64,000 bases of DNA from Mesorhizobium terrae (GCF_008727715.1 NZ_CP044218.1:5005501-5069500), one strand, 5' to 3'. Shown: positions 1 through 9,060, numbered from the stretch's first letter. Numbers and translations are program-made. Notes: generated from the letters alone by a model not told the origin.

Positions 1-760
1 TGCGCTCGACGCTCATCGAAACAATCTTCAGCAGCGCCGCAACCACGCCCGGCACCGGGGACGGGCGGATGACGTCCATGAACACGCAGTAGCGGCGGCC
101 GTCATACTCGTTGACCGAGCGGTGCAGCAGCGTGTCGTCGAAGATGTACATCGGATTGTCGTGCCAGTAGTTCCTGGCATCCTGGCATTCGACGAAGATC
201 TCGGCGTTGACCGGGATCAGGTTGTACAGCACGCGCAAGGAGAGCCGCAGCGGCCCGAAATGCCAGGAGGTCGATTCCCGTCCCGAGAACACCGAAACGG
301 CGATGGTCTTCACATATTTGAAGTCCTTGTTGAACTCCGGAACGTTGTCGATCTTGTGCTTGCCGTACCACTGGTAGACATACATGCCGCGCCGGCCGGT
401 GCCGAAATTGGCGTCGATGTCAGCGATGATCTCGTTGCGGCGCTCCTTGAAAACGTCGAGCACCTCGTTGACTTCGCGCTGATAATCGGCCGGAAACTGC
501 TCCAGCTTCCACACGCCCCAGTTCTTGTAGGAAATCAGGTCGACCAGCAGGTTGAACGGCGACAGCAGCCAGGTGAACATGCCGTTGCCGGTGAAATAGA
601 GGCTGAACAGCCGCTGGTCTTTCTTCTTGTTGCGCAGCACGTCGATAAGGCCGCAGACGAGCCAGATCAGCGTGATGATGGGAATGAAATAGAAGCCGAC
701 CCCCAAAATCACCACGGCGATGGCGGCTTTGCGGATTGCCTTGCGTTGATCTTTGGTCAT
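1..760 (-). CDS. Aspartyl/asparaginyl beta-hydroxylase (LpxO-like), C-terminus cut by window edge
   Basis: About 253 codons are visible, starting at the ATG at 760; the frame runs off position 1. Residues about 10-40 form a hydrophobic membrane anchor, and a 2-oxoglutarate/Fe(II) hydroxylase domain occupies roughly residues 120-250. Visible motifs are WHFGPLR (His167), then MYIFDDTLLHRS with His213, and DVIRP near the end of the visible part; these are the hallmark blocks of the Asp/Asn beta-hydroxylase family. A membrane anchor plus this domain is the layout of LpxO, which 2-hydroxylates lipid A acyl chains. The substrate here is inferred from architecture only. It is encoded 212 bp downstream of rarA in the same direction. 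Confidence 0.8.
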   Translation of the reverse strand, partial: MTKDQRKAIRKAAIAVVILGVGFYFIPIITLIWLVCGLIDVLRNKKKDQRLFSLYFTGNGMFTWLLSPFNLLVDLISYKNWGVWKLEQFPADYQREVNEVLDVFKERRNEIIADIDANFGTGRRGMYVYQWYGKHKIDNVPEFNKDFKYVKTIAVSVFSGRESTSWHFGPLRLSLRVLYNLIPVNAEIFVECQDARNYWHDNPMYIFDDTLLHRSVNEYDGRRYCVFMDVIRPSPVPGVVAALLKIVSMSVER

Positions 761-972
761 ATCGAGCCTGGCGCCGGGCGCCACCCTTTTTGAGAGTTCG
801 CCGCGCCCTCGGCAGCGACGCATTTACCCCAGTGTCGGCTGCATAAGCTTATTCACGATTGCGCACAAGACGGACGCCGGGTCAGTTCCTGTGAACGAGG
901 ACATAAAGCGGAGTAAAAAGGTCATTATTTTGGAAGACACCAGCAATATGGGCTGATGCCGAGAAACCGGCC

Positions 973-2283
973 CTAGCCGCCGCGCTCCTTCCTCAGCTTC
1001 GACCAGTATTCCAGCCGTTTCCTGATCTCGCGCTCGAAGCCGCGTTCGGGCGGGTCGTAGAAGGTCTGGCGGCCCATCTTTTCGGGGAAATAATCCTGGC
1101 CGGAAAAGGCGTCCGGCTCGTCGTGGTCGTAACGATAGCCGGCGCCGTAACTCTCTTCCTTCATCAGCTTGGTCGGCGCGTTGAGGATATGCTTAGGCGG
1201 TAACAGCGAGCCGTTCTCCTTGGCGGCGCGGGTCGCCGCCTTGAAGGCGTTGTAGACGGCGTTCGATTTCGGCGCGGTGGCCAGATAGACGCAGGCCTGC
1301 GCAAACGCCAGTTCACCCTCGGGCGAGCCGAGATAATCGTAGGCATCCTTGGCGGCATTGGCGACGACCAGCGCCTGCGGGTCGGCCAGGCCGATGTCTT
1401 CCACCGCCATGCGCACCAGCCGACGGCCGAGATAGAGCGGGTCCTCGCCGGCGTCGAACATGCGCGCCAGATAATAGAGCGCGGCGTCGGGATCGGAGCC
1501 GCGCACGGATTTGTGCAGGGCAGAGATCAGATTGTAGTGGCCGTCCTGTCCCTTGTCGTAGATGGGCGCGCGGCGCTGCACCACCTCCTGCAGGCCGGTG
1601 GGATCGAAGATTTCGCCCGGCTTCGCGGCCCGCCAGACTTCCTCGGCGAGCGTCAGCGCGGCGCGGCCGTCACCGTCGGCCATGCGCACCAGGGTCGCCC
1701 TCGCCTCCTCATCCAGCGGCAGCGGCTTGCCTTCCGTCTGCTCGGCGCGGTCGAGCAGCCTGGCGATGCTGTCTTCGCCAAGTGACTGGAACACCAGCAC
1801 GCGCGAACGCGACAACAGAGCGGCGTTGAGCTCGAAGGACGGGTTTTCCGTGGTGGCGCCGACCAGAATGACGGTGCCGTCTTCCATCACCGGCAGGAAA
1901 CTGTCCTGCTGGGCGCGGTTGAAACGATGGATCTCGTCGACGAACAGCAAAGTCTGGCGGCCATTGGTGCGGCGCAGGCGCGCCGTCTCGAACACCTTCT
2001 TCAGGTCGGCTACGCCGGAGAAGATCGCCGATATCTGTTCGAAGGCAAGGCTGGTCTCGCCGGCCAGGAGCCTCGCCACCGTGGTCTTGCCGGTGCCGGG
2101 CGGGCCCCAGAAGATCATCGAGCCCAGCGTGCCGGAGGCGATCATGCGCGAGAGGGCGCCGTCGGGCCCGGTCAGCTGTTCCTGACCGACGACTTCGGCA
2201 AGCGATCGCGGCCGCAGCCGGTCGGCCAATGGCCGGCCCGGCGGCGCCTTTTGCGGTTCAGCGGTTCCGAACAGATCGGCCAT
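973..2283 (-). CDS. rarA: Replication-associated recombination protein A (RarA/MgsA) AAA+ ATPase
   Basis: This is a clamp-loader-like AAA+ ATPase that acts at stalled replication forks. The 436-residue product has Walker A GPPGTGKT at residues 60-67 and Walker B LLFVDEIHRF around 112-121, followed by sensor 1 (GATTENPSFELNAALLSR) and the RarA-type C-terminal domain ending in the conserved YFPE and RLEYWSKLRKE region. Full length for the family. It starts 38 bp after the stop of the DegP-type protease gene on the same strand, so the two are probably cotranscribed, an arrangement I recall from other rhizobia. The SD before the start is weak, which fits coupling to upstream translation. Confidence 0.95.
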   Translation of the reverse strand: MADLFGTAEPQKAPPGRPLADRLRPRSLAEVVGQEQLTGPDGALSRMIASGTLGSMIFWGPPGTGKTTVARLLAGETSLAFEQISAIFSGVADLKKVFETARLRRTNGRQTLLFVDEIHRFNRAQQDSFLPVMEDGTVILVGATTENPSFELNAALLSRSRVLVFQSLGEDSIARLLDRAEQTEGKPLPLDEEARATLVRMADGDGRAALTLAEEVWRAAKPGEIFDPTGLQEVVQRRAPIYDKGQDGHYNLISALHKSVRGSDPDAALYYLARMFDAGEDPLYLGRRLVRMAVEDIGLADPQALVVANAAKDAYDYLGSPEGELAFAQACVYLATAPKSNAVYNAFKAATRAAKENGSLLPPKHILNAPTKLMKEESYGAGYRYDHDEPDAFSGQDYFPEKMGRQTFYDPPERGFEREIRKRLEYWSKLRKERGG

Positions 2284-2321
2284 GGGGCCATTTCACAGTG
2301 CTGGGGTCAGGAACGCAACAC

Positions 2322-3821
2322 TCAGTAACGCAACACCTGGCGCAGCGTCTGGCCGCCGCGCTCGACGGTGAAACGCCACCAGCGCGTGTTCTGCAGCGCT
2401 GCTTCTTCCAGCTTCTTGGCGCTGTCGATGGTGACGCCGTTGACCTCGCGCACGATGTCGCCCGGCTGGAAGCCGAAATCCGCCGCCGGCGAGGTGCGCT
2501 CGATATCGACCACAGCTACGCCCTTGACGTCGGTGCGGATGCCGAGACGCTGCGCCAGCCGCGGCGACAGATCGGCCACCCGCGCGCCGGCGAAGGGGCT
2601 GCGGCCACGCAACATCAGCTCGGCGGTCTTCAGGCCTTCGGGCGCGCGTTCGAGCGCGATGGCGATCTGCTGCTGCTGGCCCTTGGTGAGCACGCCGAAG
2701 GTGGCGTTCGAGCCGATCGACAGCGTCGCCATGCGGTAATCCAGCGCCTCGATGCCTTCGACCACGGTGCCGTTCAGCGTCTGCACGACATCGCCCGGCT
2801 TCAGGCCGGCCTTGGCGGCCGGGCCGCCGTCGGCGACGGAGGAAACCAGAGCGCCGGTCGCCTTCTGCATGCCGAGCGATTCGGCGATCTGCGGCGTCAC
2901 CGCCTCGAACTCGGCGCCGATATAGGGCCGCTCGAAGAAATCGCTGCCGGACTTGGCGGCCTCGGCGAAGGCGCGCACCATGTTGGCGGGAATGGCGAAG
3001 CCGATGCCGATCGAGCCGCCGCTGCGGCTGTAGATGGCGGTGTTGATGCCGACCAGCTGGCCGCCCATGTTGATCAACGCGCCGCCGGAATTGCCGGGAT
3101 TGATGGCGGCGTCCGTCTGGATGAAATAGCCGGAATCCGAAATGCCGATATGGCTGCGGGCAAGCGCGGAGACGATGCCGGAGGTGGTGGTCTGGCCAAC
3201 GCCGAACGGGTTGCCGATGGCCAGCACCAGATCGCCGACCTCGAGCGCGTCGGAATCGCCGATGGCGATGACCGGGAACGGCTTGTCGCCCTCGATCTTG
3301 AGCACGGCGAGATCGAGCGATTCGTCCTTGAGCATCACCTTGGAGGTGAATTCGCGCCCGTCGGCCAGCGCCACCTTGACCTCGTCGGCGCCCTTGATGA
3401 CGTGGTAGTTGGTGACGATGACGCCGGTCGGGTCGACCAGCACGCCGGAGCCCAGCGACGACTGCGCGCGCGGCATCGAGCGGCCGAAGAACTCCTCGAA
3501 GAAGGGATCGCCGTCGAACGGCGACGTCACCTTGGCGGTCTGCGAGGCATAGACATTGACCACGGCGGGCGCGGTCTGCTTGACCAGCGGCGCGAAGGAC
3601 AGCTGCACTTCCTCGCGGCCGAACGGCACGCGCTTGTCCGGGCCAGCGGTGTTGTTGCCCTCGACGCCATGGAGAAGGTCGGTCAGCACGTCGGACAGGC
3701 CGGGCTCGTTCTTGGTGGCCGGCGGCGTGGCTTCCTGCGCCACCGCGCGACCGGCGACAAAATTGGCCGTCAGCGCCACAAAGGCGCAAAACAGAATGAG
3801 AGACAGCCGCTTAGAACGCAT
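2322..3821 (-). CDS. degP: DegP/DegQ (HtrA) family periplasmic serine protease
   Basis: Periplasmic quality-control protease. I chose the ATG at 3821 because GGAGG lies 7 bp upstream and the product then begins with a proper Sec signal peptide (MRSKRLSLILF...AVAQ); the 10 extra upstream codons would spoil it. The 499-residue protein has the catalytic triad His140 (TNYH), Asp170 (ESLDLAVL) and Ser245 (NPGNSGGAL), then two PDZ domains (about 280-370 and 390-490). It ends with the Do-family C-terminal WRFTVERGGQTLRQVLRY. It is followed by rarA at 38 bp. Family member is certain; which of the DegP-like paralogues it represents is not. Confidence 0.93.
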   Translation of the reverse strand: MRSKRLSLILFCAFVALTANFVAGRAVAQEATPPATKNEPGLSDVLTDLLHGVEGNNTAGPDKRVPFGREEVQLSFAPLVKQTAPAVVNVYASQTAKVTSPFDGDPFFEEFFGRSMPRAQSSLGSGVLVDPTGVIVTNYHVIKGADEVKVALADGREFTSKVMLKDESLDLAVLKIEGDKPFPVIAIGDSDALEVGDLVLAIGNPFGVGQTTTSGIVSALARSHIGISDSGYFIQTDAAINPGNSGGALINMGGQLVGINTAIYSRSGGSIGIGFAIPANMVRAFAEAAKSGSDFFERPYIGAEFEAVTPQIAESLGMQKATGALVSSVADGGPAAKAGLKPGDVVQTLNGTVVEGIEALDYRMATLSIGSNATFGVLTKGQQQQIAIALERAPEGLKTAELMLRGRSPFAGARVADLSPRLAQRLGIRTDVKGVAVVDIERTSPAADFGFQPGDIVREVNGVTIDSAKKLEEAALQNTRWWRFTVERGGQTLRQVLRY

Positions 3822-3973
3822 ACCGAATCCTCCGAACAAGTTCCGCGCCATTGTCGCGAGGAATGTGCAATTTGAAAGGCCGTAGCGACAATTGCCAAAT
3901 TTGTCGATGGTTGGCGCGACGCGCTGTTTTTTGACGGCGCCATTTCAGCGCGTCAGTCCAGGCAATACGGACT

Positions 3974-4057
3974 GTTCAGGACGAGGACCGGGCCGTGCTC
4001 GACGACGGTGCGGCCAATGGGTTCCGGCTCTCGCTATGCTCGGCCGGAATGACGGCG
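3974..4057 (+). repeat. Direct repeat copy 1 of an 84-bp intergenic element
   Basis: Begins GTTCAGGACGAGGACCGGGC and ends with GGCCGGAATGACGGCG. It matches 4246-4329 at nearly every base (offset 272), differing mainly around 4006-4011 and at 4035. Confidence 0.85.
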
Positions 4058-4122
4058 TGGTTGCCGCCTTCATCCTGTTTCAGGCCTTCAGAGGGATGTG
4101 ACGGGGCGGCTTCTCAAGCGTT

Positions 4123-4173
4123 CGTCATTCCGGGCCAGCGAGGCGAAGCCGAGCGCCGACCCGGAACCCATTG
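4123..4173 (-). repeat. Inverted copy of the intergenic element
   Basis: On the minus strand it reads CAATGGGTTCCGG ... CCGGAATGACG, the same ends as the core of the direct repeats at 3974 and 4246, but with a longer, different centre. Confidence 0.7.
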
Positions 4174-4245
4174 AGCAGCGCGGCCGGGACCTGGGTTCGC
4201 GCGGACAGCCGTGAAACACGCGGCGCCGGTCCGGCTGCGTGAACG

Positions 4246-4329
4246 GTTCAGGACGAGGACCGGGCCGTGCTCGACGATGAAGCGGCCAATGGGTTCCGGC
4301 TCTCGCTGCGCTCGGCCGGAATGACGGCG
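4246..4329 (+). repeat. Direct repeat copy 2 of an 84-bp intergenic element
   Basis: Second copy of the element at 3974-4057, 272 bp downstream and in the same orientation, ending in GGCCGGAATGACGGCG. Confidence 0.85.
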
Positions 4330-4865
4330 GCGGTACAGTCGCGTCGACGCATAGTAGCGTTGATACACTTCTTCATCGCCACGCTGCGGAAATCCGCCCT
4401 GGCCATTGTCAAAAAACACTCCCTTGCGGGAGGTGGGAAGCGGGGCGCCGGGTCGGTGCCTCTCTGTAATAGTACGTGGCGCCTTCCGGGCGCCCCGCCA
4501 GTGTTCTTGCCCCGGACCGACCTCGCCGTCCTTCGCGACGGCAGACTTCGGGCCTCAAAGCCGCCATTTGCGGCGGCCGGGTTTTTCCAGGGCCCGGACT
4601 TAGGGCTCGTCACCAGACAGCGCCACCGTTAGCGCTGCCAGTCCGGCACCGGCGCCCTCCCTGATACCCGGTGCGCACCAGGTTCCCGTGAGGGCGATGG
4701 GCTGATTGTGGCGTGTGCCTCGATCATGTGGGCAAATCCGCGCGCGGTTTTCGTGCGGTTTGCGACAAGGGATTGAAAGGACAACGTACTTTCTTTGAGC
4801 TTGCGCCTTCCTCCACGCATTCAATCCACATCTTGCACCGCGCCGAGGCGTCAGCGTTCCGGTAT

Positions 4866-4916
4866 GGATTCCCGACACGCTCCGCTCGTGCCTCGCTCAC
4901 GCGGTCGGGAATGACG
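4866..4916. repeat. Diverged palindromic copy of the intergenic element
   Basis: ATTCCCGAC (4868-4876) pairs perfectly with GTCGGGAAT (4904-4912); the right end continues into GACG like the other copies. The loop is GC-rich. Confidence 0.65.
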
Positions 4917-5020
4917 AGGCTTCACGGTCCTGCCCTGCGAGAAAGCTTCGCTGCCCTGCCCTGTGCCGAAGCTTCGCTGTCCTGCCCCGTATCCACATGA
5001 ACGGGCACTAGACGGCGACG

Positions 5021-5052
5021 CCCCGCCCTTCCGGATCGGGAAGGACGGGGCG
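5021..5052 (-). terminator. Probable terminator of the alkaline phosphatase gene
   Basis: A 13-bp stem (5021-5033 with 5040-5052, one mismatch) and a 6-nt loop lie 18 bp beyond the phoA stop. There is no clear T run, so it may act as an RNA 3'-end stabiliser rather than a strict intrinsic terminator. Confidence 0.55.
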
Positions 5053-5069
5053 CCGGGGGTCGAGGATCG

Positions 5070-6500
5070 TCAGTTGCCGAGCTTCAGCGCATCGCGGATG
5101 GTGAAGAACATGTCGGTCTGGTCGGTAAGGCCGGCGAAATTGGCGGCGCGCGGACCGAAGGCGGCGACGCGCAGCTGCGCGCCGGTGTGTTCCTGCGAAT
5201 CGCCTTCTGAATTGCCGTAGCTGACCGACATCACCGAGCCGTCCTTGGTCTTCAGCGCCTGGGTGAGGCCGGGCGCCTTGGTGTCGTTCGGGATGATCTG
5301 GCTGGCATGGGCGTGGTCGGCGGTGACGATCACCAGCGTCTTGCCGTCGGTCTTGGCGAAGTCGAGCGCGGCCTGGACGGCCTCGTCGAGATCGACCGTC
5401 TCGCCGATCTGGCCGCAGGGGTTGGCCTCATGATCCTGCTTGTCGATCGACGCACCCTCCACTTGCAGGAAAAAACCCTTTTCGTTGGTCTTGAGCAGGT
5501 CGATGGCCTTCTTGGTCATGGCGGCGAGCGTCGGCACGGCGGCGGTGCGGTCGGCGTTCGGCTCGCAGGTCACCGCTTCCTTTTCGATGTTGCCGTAGCG
5601 GCTGGCCTTCGGCCCCTTCCAGCGCACCGGCATGTTGCCTTCCGAGAACAGGCCGAGCACCGGCTTGTCGTTGCCGGCGGCGCTAAGGGCGTTGAGCTCG
5701 TCGGCCGTCCTGACGATTTGGAAGCCGCGTTCCTTGGCCTGGTCGAACAGCGTCTTGTCCTTCCAGTCGCCGGCGCGGGCGGTTTCGCCAAAGCTCTTGG
5801 CGCCGCCGCCCAGAACGACATCGGCACGGGTGTTCAAAAGCTGTTCGGAAATCGAGCCGAGGCCGCCATTCTCGAGCGCGTTGGTCGGGCACTTCTCGGC
5901 GGTCGCCGACGGGCCGTAGCACTTGCGCTGGGTGACATGCGCCACCTGCACGGCCGGCGTGGCATCCTGGATCTCGGCGGTCGAGACGTTGCCGGTGCCG
6001 ATGCCGGCAGCCTTGGCCAGCTCGATCAGCGTCTTGTGCGGCTTCTCGTGGATGTCGACGCCGACGGCGTTGTTATAGGTCTTCACGCCGCTGGCCCAGG
6101 CGGTGCCGGAAGCGGCCGAGTCGGTCACATAGTCCGGCTTGCCGGTCTTCTTGTCCAGCGCATAGTGGGTGTACTGGCCGGTGACGGGCAGCGCGTCGAT
6201 GCCCTTGAAGAAGCCGCTGGCGCCTTCGGCATAGTTGCGCGCCACGGTGATCTCGGAATCGCCCATGCCGTCGCCGATCAGCAGGATGACGTTCTTCACC
6301 TCGCCATTGTTGATGAACTTCTGCAGCTCGGCGGTGACTTCGCCGGTCAGGCGGCGCGCGCCGCCATGCAGGGTAATGTCGCCCTTGGCCCCGCGTTCGA
6401 GGAAGGCATCGGCGGCGCCCTGCCCGTAGACGGCGCCGGAAACAAGCAGCGTGGACAGTGCCGCGGTGGCCAAAAGCGAGTGCCGAACGAGTTTGGTCAT
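5070..6500 (-). CDS. phoA: Secreted alkaline phosphatase, PhoA family
   Basis: Phosphate-scavenging metallophosphomonoesterase of the periplasm. The 476-residue precursor has a Sec signal peptide ending near residue 26 (SGAVYGQ). The metal-binding IGDGMGDSE (Asp77) and the nucleophile motif [10 protein letters not shown] (Ser128) are in place, and the C-terminal metal ligands appear as [10 protein letters not shown] and EHTGAQ. The length suits the PhoA class rather than PhoX or PhoD. A PHO box lies about 70 bp upstream of the start (6570-6587), so induction by PhoB under phosphate limitation is likely. A hairpin follows the stop. Confidence 0.93.
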   Translation of the reverse strand: MTKLVRHSLLATAALSTLLVSGAVYGQGAADAFLERGAKGDITLHGGARRLTGEVTAELQKFINNGEVKNVILLIGDGMGDSEITVARNYAEGASGFFKGIDALPVTGQYTHYALDKKTGKPDYVTDSAASGTAWASGVKTYNNAVGVDIHEKPHKTLIELAKAAGIGTGNVSTAEIQDATPAVQVAHVTQRKCYGPSATAEKCPTNALENGGLGSISEQLLNTRADVVLGGGAKSFGETARAGDWKDKTLFDQAKERGFQIVRTADELNALSAAGNDKPVLGLFSEGNMPVRWKGPKASRYGNIEKEAVTCEPNADRTAAVPTLAAMTKKAIDLLKTNEKGFFLQVEGASIDKQDHEANPCGQIGETVDLDEAVQAALDFAKTDGKTLVIVTADHAHASQIIPNDTKAPGLTQALKTKDGSVMSVSYGNSEGDSQEHTGAQLRVAAFGPRAANFAGLTDQTDMFFTIRDALKLGN

Positions 6501-6569
6501 ATCCCTGATCCCTCAAAACGATGATAGCGGAGCCGCGGACCGGCCCTGAAGTCGTTTTGTTGGAAAGCC

Positions 6570-6587
6570 ATGACCCTGGCATGACAG
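6570..6587 (-). promoter_or_regulatory. PHO box (PhoB-binding site) upstream of phoA
   Basis: On the minus strand the sequence is CTGTCATGCCAGGGTCAT, two 7-bp half sites separated by 4 bp. The first matches the known PhoB consensus CTGTCAT exactly and the second at 5 of 7 positions. It sits 70 bp upstream of an alkaline phosphatase start on the same strand, which is the expected context. Confidence 0.8.
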
Positions 6588-6646
6588 GTGTACGATTTGT
6601 CGGTGACGTTCCCCACTTGCCTCTGCAGAGGCGGCCACCCGGATTT

Positions 6647-7321
6647 TCAGAGCGGGCGCCGGCCTTCGGTGATGCGCTCGACGATCGCCGCGTAGCCGCG
6701 CTTCCTGGCGTGCTGGAGCGCGCTGATGCCATCATGGTCGGGAATATCCCTGGCCCCTGCATCGACCAGGAGCGCGACGATCTCCTGCTGCACCGGGCCG
6801 CCGTCCCCCAGGATCACCGCCTCCATCAAGGCCGTCCAGCCAAGATTGTTGACGTGGTCGATGTTGATGCCAGTGCCAAGCAGGATGCGCACCGTCTCCG
6901 GAAAACCGTGGTCGGCGGCGGGGATCAGGGCAGTGCCGCCGAAGCGGTTGGTGTCCTTGAGATTTGCCTTGCCGGTGGCGAGGATGGCTTTCAGGATGTC
7001 GTCGCGCCCTTCCGCGCCGGCGTAGAGGAAAGGCGTGTCGAGGATATCGTCCTTGGCGTTGACGTCCGCGCCGGCAGCGATCAACAGCTTCGCCGCCTCT
7101 GGGTTGTCGGCATGGGTGGCGATGAGCAGCGCCGTGCGGCCCTTGGCATCGCGCTGTTCGAGATCGGCGCCGGAAGCGATCGCCGCCTTGATCTGCGCGA
7201 TGTCGCCAGCGATTGTCGCTTCGATCAGCATGGGTGCCGTCCCCTTGGCTTCGGCGGCGAGCGTGCCGCCTGTCATCAGACCTACCAGGAATAGGAAGAC
7301 GCGGAAAACTCGTGCGGACAT
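6647..7321 (-). CDS. Exported ankyrin-repeat protein
   Basis: A 224-residue protein with an N-terminal signal peptide (MSARVFRVFLFLVGLMTGG, cleavage near LAAEA) followed by about five ankyrin repeats from residue 30 to the end. Typical repeat marks are DAKGRTALLIATHADNPEAA, LLIAAGADVNAKD and GWTALMEAVILGDGG. The repeats bind proteins, but no partner can be read from the sequence; bacterial periplasmic ankyrins are sometimes tied to oxidative-stress enzymes. AAAGG lies upstream of the start. It sits just beyond the terminator of the ribosomal cluster, so it needs its own promoter or read-through. Confidence 0.85.
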   Translation of the reverse strand: MSARVFRVFLFLVGLMTGGTLAAEAKGTAPMLIEATIAGDIAQIKAAIASGADLEQRDAKGRTALLIATHADNPEAAKLLIAAGADVNAKDDILDTPFLYAGAEGRDDILKAILATGKANLKDTNRFGGTALIPAADHGFPETVRILLGTGINIDHVNNLGWTALMEAVILGDGGPVQQEIVALLVDAGARDIPDHDGISALQHARKRGYAAIVERITEGRRPL

Positions 7322-7361
7322 GTCAGCGACCTTTCTTGCAGCCGTCGCTCATGTGGTGTTC

Positions 7362-7392
7362 CAGAAACAAAAAGGGACCCCAAGGGCCCCTT
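7362..7392 (-). terminator. Intrinsic terminator of the ribosomal protein supercluster
   Basis: RNA stem AAGGGGCCC/GGGUCCCUU (9 bp, one G-U pair) with a 3-nt loop followed by UUUGUUU, 28 bp after the rplQ stop. Confidence 0.9.
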
Positions 7393-7419
7393 AATGTCTT
7401 TCAAGAAAGTCCGAAAGGC

Positions 7420-7845
7420 TTAGGCGGCCTCGGTCTCGCTCGCTTCTGCCTCGACGCGGGCGCGGTCAGCGGCGCCCTTGGCCGAGGTGTCGCGATCGAC
7501 GAACTCGATGACCGCCATCGCGGCGTTGTCGCCCTTGCGGAAGCCGGCCTTCATGATGCGCAGGTAGCCGCCGTTGCGGTTGGCGTAGCGCGGGGCCAGC
7601 GTGTCGAACAGGCGCTTGACGACGCCTTCATTGCCGATCTGGGCGATGACCTGACGACGGGCGTGCAGGTCGCCGCGCTTGCCGAGCGTCACCAGCTTCT
7701 CGACGATCGGACGCAGGTCCTTCGCCTTCGGCAGGGTGGTGACGATCTGCTCGTGCTCGATCAGAGACACGGCGAGGTTGGCGAACATCGACTTGCGGTG
7801 GCTTACACTGCGGGCGAAACGACGGCCTTTGAAACCGTGGCGCAT
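7420..7845 (-). CDS. rplQ: 50S ribosomal protein L17
   Basis: Large-subunit protein near the peptide exit tunnel. The 141-residue product begins [20 protein letters not shown], the L17 signature, and carries a short acidic, alanine-rich tail ([14 protein letters not shown]) usual in rhizobia. It is the last gene of the alpha block, 105 bp after rpoA and just before the terminator at 7362-7392. Confidence 0.97.
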   Translation of the reverse strand: MRHGFKGRRFARSVSHRKSMFANLAVSLIEHEQIVTTLPKAKDLRPIVEKLVTLGKRGDLHARRQVIAQIGNEGVVKRLFDTLAPRYANRNGGYLRIMKAGFRKGDNAAMAVIEFVDRDTSAKGAADRARVEAEASETEAA

Positions 7846-7950
7846 GGCTCTTTTCCTTCTTTATCTGTTCAAGAGGCCACGGCCTCTGATGGTTTTCCGC
7901 ATGACCGTCGGACGGGACGGCTTATGCCGCCCGCCCTTGGAAATTCATGC

Positions 7951-8961
7951 TCAATATTGGTCTTCGTAGCGCTTTGCGAGGTCTTCGATGTTTTCCGGCG
8001 GCCAGTCCGGCACTTCCATGCCGAGATGCAGGCCCATAGCAGCCAGAACTTCCTTGATCTCGTTCAGAGACTTGCGGCCGAAATTCGGAGTGCGAAGCAT
8101 TTCGGCTTCGGTCTTCTGAATGAGGTCGCCGATATAGACGATGTTGTCGTTCTTCAGGCAGTTCGCCGAACGCACCGAAAGCTCCAGCTCGTCGACCTTC
8201 TTCAGCAGCGACGGGTTGAAAGCGAGTTCGGTAACGGCCTCGGCCGCGACTTCCTTCTGCGGCTCGTCGAAGTTGACGAACAGAGCGAGTTGGTCCTGCA
8301 GGATGCGGGCGGCGAAAGCCACCGCGTCCTCACCCGTGACCGAACCGTCGGTCTCAAGCGTCATGGTCAGCTTGTCCTTGTCGAGTTCTTCGCCGTGGCG
8401 GGTGTTCTCGACGCGGTAGGAGACCTTCTTGACCGGCGAATAGAGCGAGTCGACCGGGATCAGGCCGATCGGCGCGTCTTCGGCCCGGTTGCGCTCGGCA
8501 GGCACGTAGCCCTTGCCGGTGTCGACGGTGAATTCCATGCGGATTTCCGCGCCCTCGTCGAGGGTGCAGATGACATGGTCGGGGTTCAGGATCTCGACGT
8601 CGCCGACGGTCTGGATGTCGCCAGCCAGAACGGCGCCCGGACCCTGCTTGCGCACGACCATGCGCTTGGGACCATCGCCTTCCATCTTGATGGCGATTTC
8701 CTTGATGTTGAGCACGATGTCGGTCACGTCCTCGCGCACGCCGGCGATGGACGAGAACTCATGCAGCACGCCGTCGATCTGCACGGCGGTGACGGCCGCG
8801 CCACGCAGCGACGACAAGAGCACGCGGCGCAGCGCGTTGCCCAAGGTCAGACCGAAGCCGCGCTCGAGCGGCTCGGCGACCAGCGTCGTCAGCGTCTTGC
8901 CCTTCGACGAGAAGTCGATCTTGTTGGGCTTGATCAGTTCCTGCCAGTTTTTCTGGATCAT
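7951..8961 (-). CDS. rpoA: DNA-directed RNA polymerase alpha subunit
   Basis: Assembly platform of RNA polymerase; its C-terminal domain contacts UP elements and activators. I place the start at 8961 ([14 protein letters not shown]), preceded by GGAAGGACA, giving 336 residues as in related species; the 11 upstream codons to 8994 have no SD. The N-terminal domain shows [18 protein letters not shown] (about residues 37-54) and the C-terminal domain shows [11 protein letters not shown] and [17 protein letters not shown]. Cotranscribed with rpsM, rpsK and rplQ; note that rpsD is not in this block. Confidence 0.97.
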   Translation of the reverse strand: MIQKNWQELIKPNKIDFSSKGKTLTTLVAEPLERGFGLTLGNALRRVLLSSLRGAAVTAVQIDGVLHEFSSIAGVREDVTDIVLNIKEIAIKMEGDGPKRMVVRKQGPGAVLAGDIQTVGDVEILNPDHVICTLDEGAEIRMEFTVDTGKGYVPAERNRAEDAPIGLIPVDSLYSPVKKVSYRVENTRHGEELDKDKLTMTLETDGSVTGEDAVAFAARILQDQLALFVNFDEPQKEVAAEAVTELAFNPSLLKKVDELELSVRSANCLKNDNIVYIGDLIQKTEAEMLRTPNFGRKSLNEIKEVLAAMGLHLGMEVPDWPPENIEDLAKRYEDQY

Positions 8962-8979
8962 TGTCTGTCCTTCCGTTTC

Positions 8980-9043
8980 CCCACCACCATCCAATCGTGG
9001 TGGGCGACCTGGAAACCATTCGGGAACGCACGAAGCGTTCCCG
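8980..9043. promoter_or_regulatory. Two hairpins in the rpsK-rpoA spacer
   Basis: Perfect stems CCCACCAC/GTGGTGGG (8980-8987 with 8997-9004) and CGGGAACGC/GCGTTCCCG (9021-9029 with 9035-9043). Neither has a T run. They probably shape mRNA processing or the rpoA translation signal rather than stopping transcription. Confidence 0.5.
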
Positions 9044-9060
9044 TCGGTATTCTAAAAATG

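Larger units (their letters stand above)
3822..5069. repeat. 1.2-kb gene-free interval rich in palindromic GGTTCC...GGAATGACG repeats
   Basis: No convincing gene lies between degP and phoA; the short ORFs here lack SD sequences and family features. Instead the interval holds several copies of one mosaic element: a near-identical 84-bp direct repeat at 3974-4057 and 4246-4329, a copy in the opposite orientation at 4123-4173 (starts CGTCATTCCGGG, ends CCGGAACCCATTG), and a related copy at 4866-4916 whose ends ATTCCCGAC/GTCGGGAAT pair over 9 bp. Further GC-rich palindromes lie around 4430-4640. It resembles REP/RIME-like intergenic elements of rhizobia; this is inference from form. Confidence 0.75.

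Noticed and set aside
753..956. A 67-codon plus-strand frame between the LpxO-like gene and rarA
   Set aside because: No SD and no protein-like pattern; overlaps the start of a better-supported gene.
2229..3875. A 548-codon plus-strand frame opposite degP
   Set aside because: The composition is that of an antisense frame (His/Arg/Ala/Asp-rich), while the minus strand has a clear HtrA protease with its triad.
3974..4916. A CRISPR-like array suggested by recurring units
   Set aside because: Spacing is irregular (272 bp and more), units are 50-84 bp, orientation changes, and no cas genes are near.
4267..5000. Several short frames in the 3.8-5.1 kb gap
   Set aside because: They run through palindromic repeats on both strands, lack SD sequences and have no family traits.
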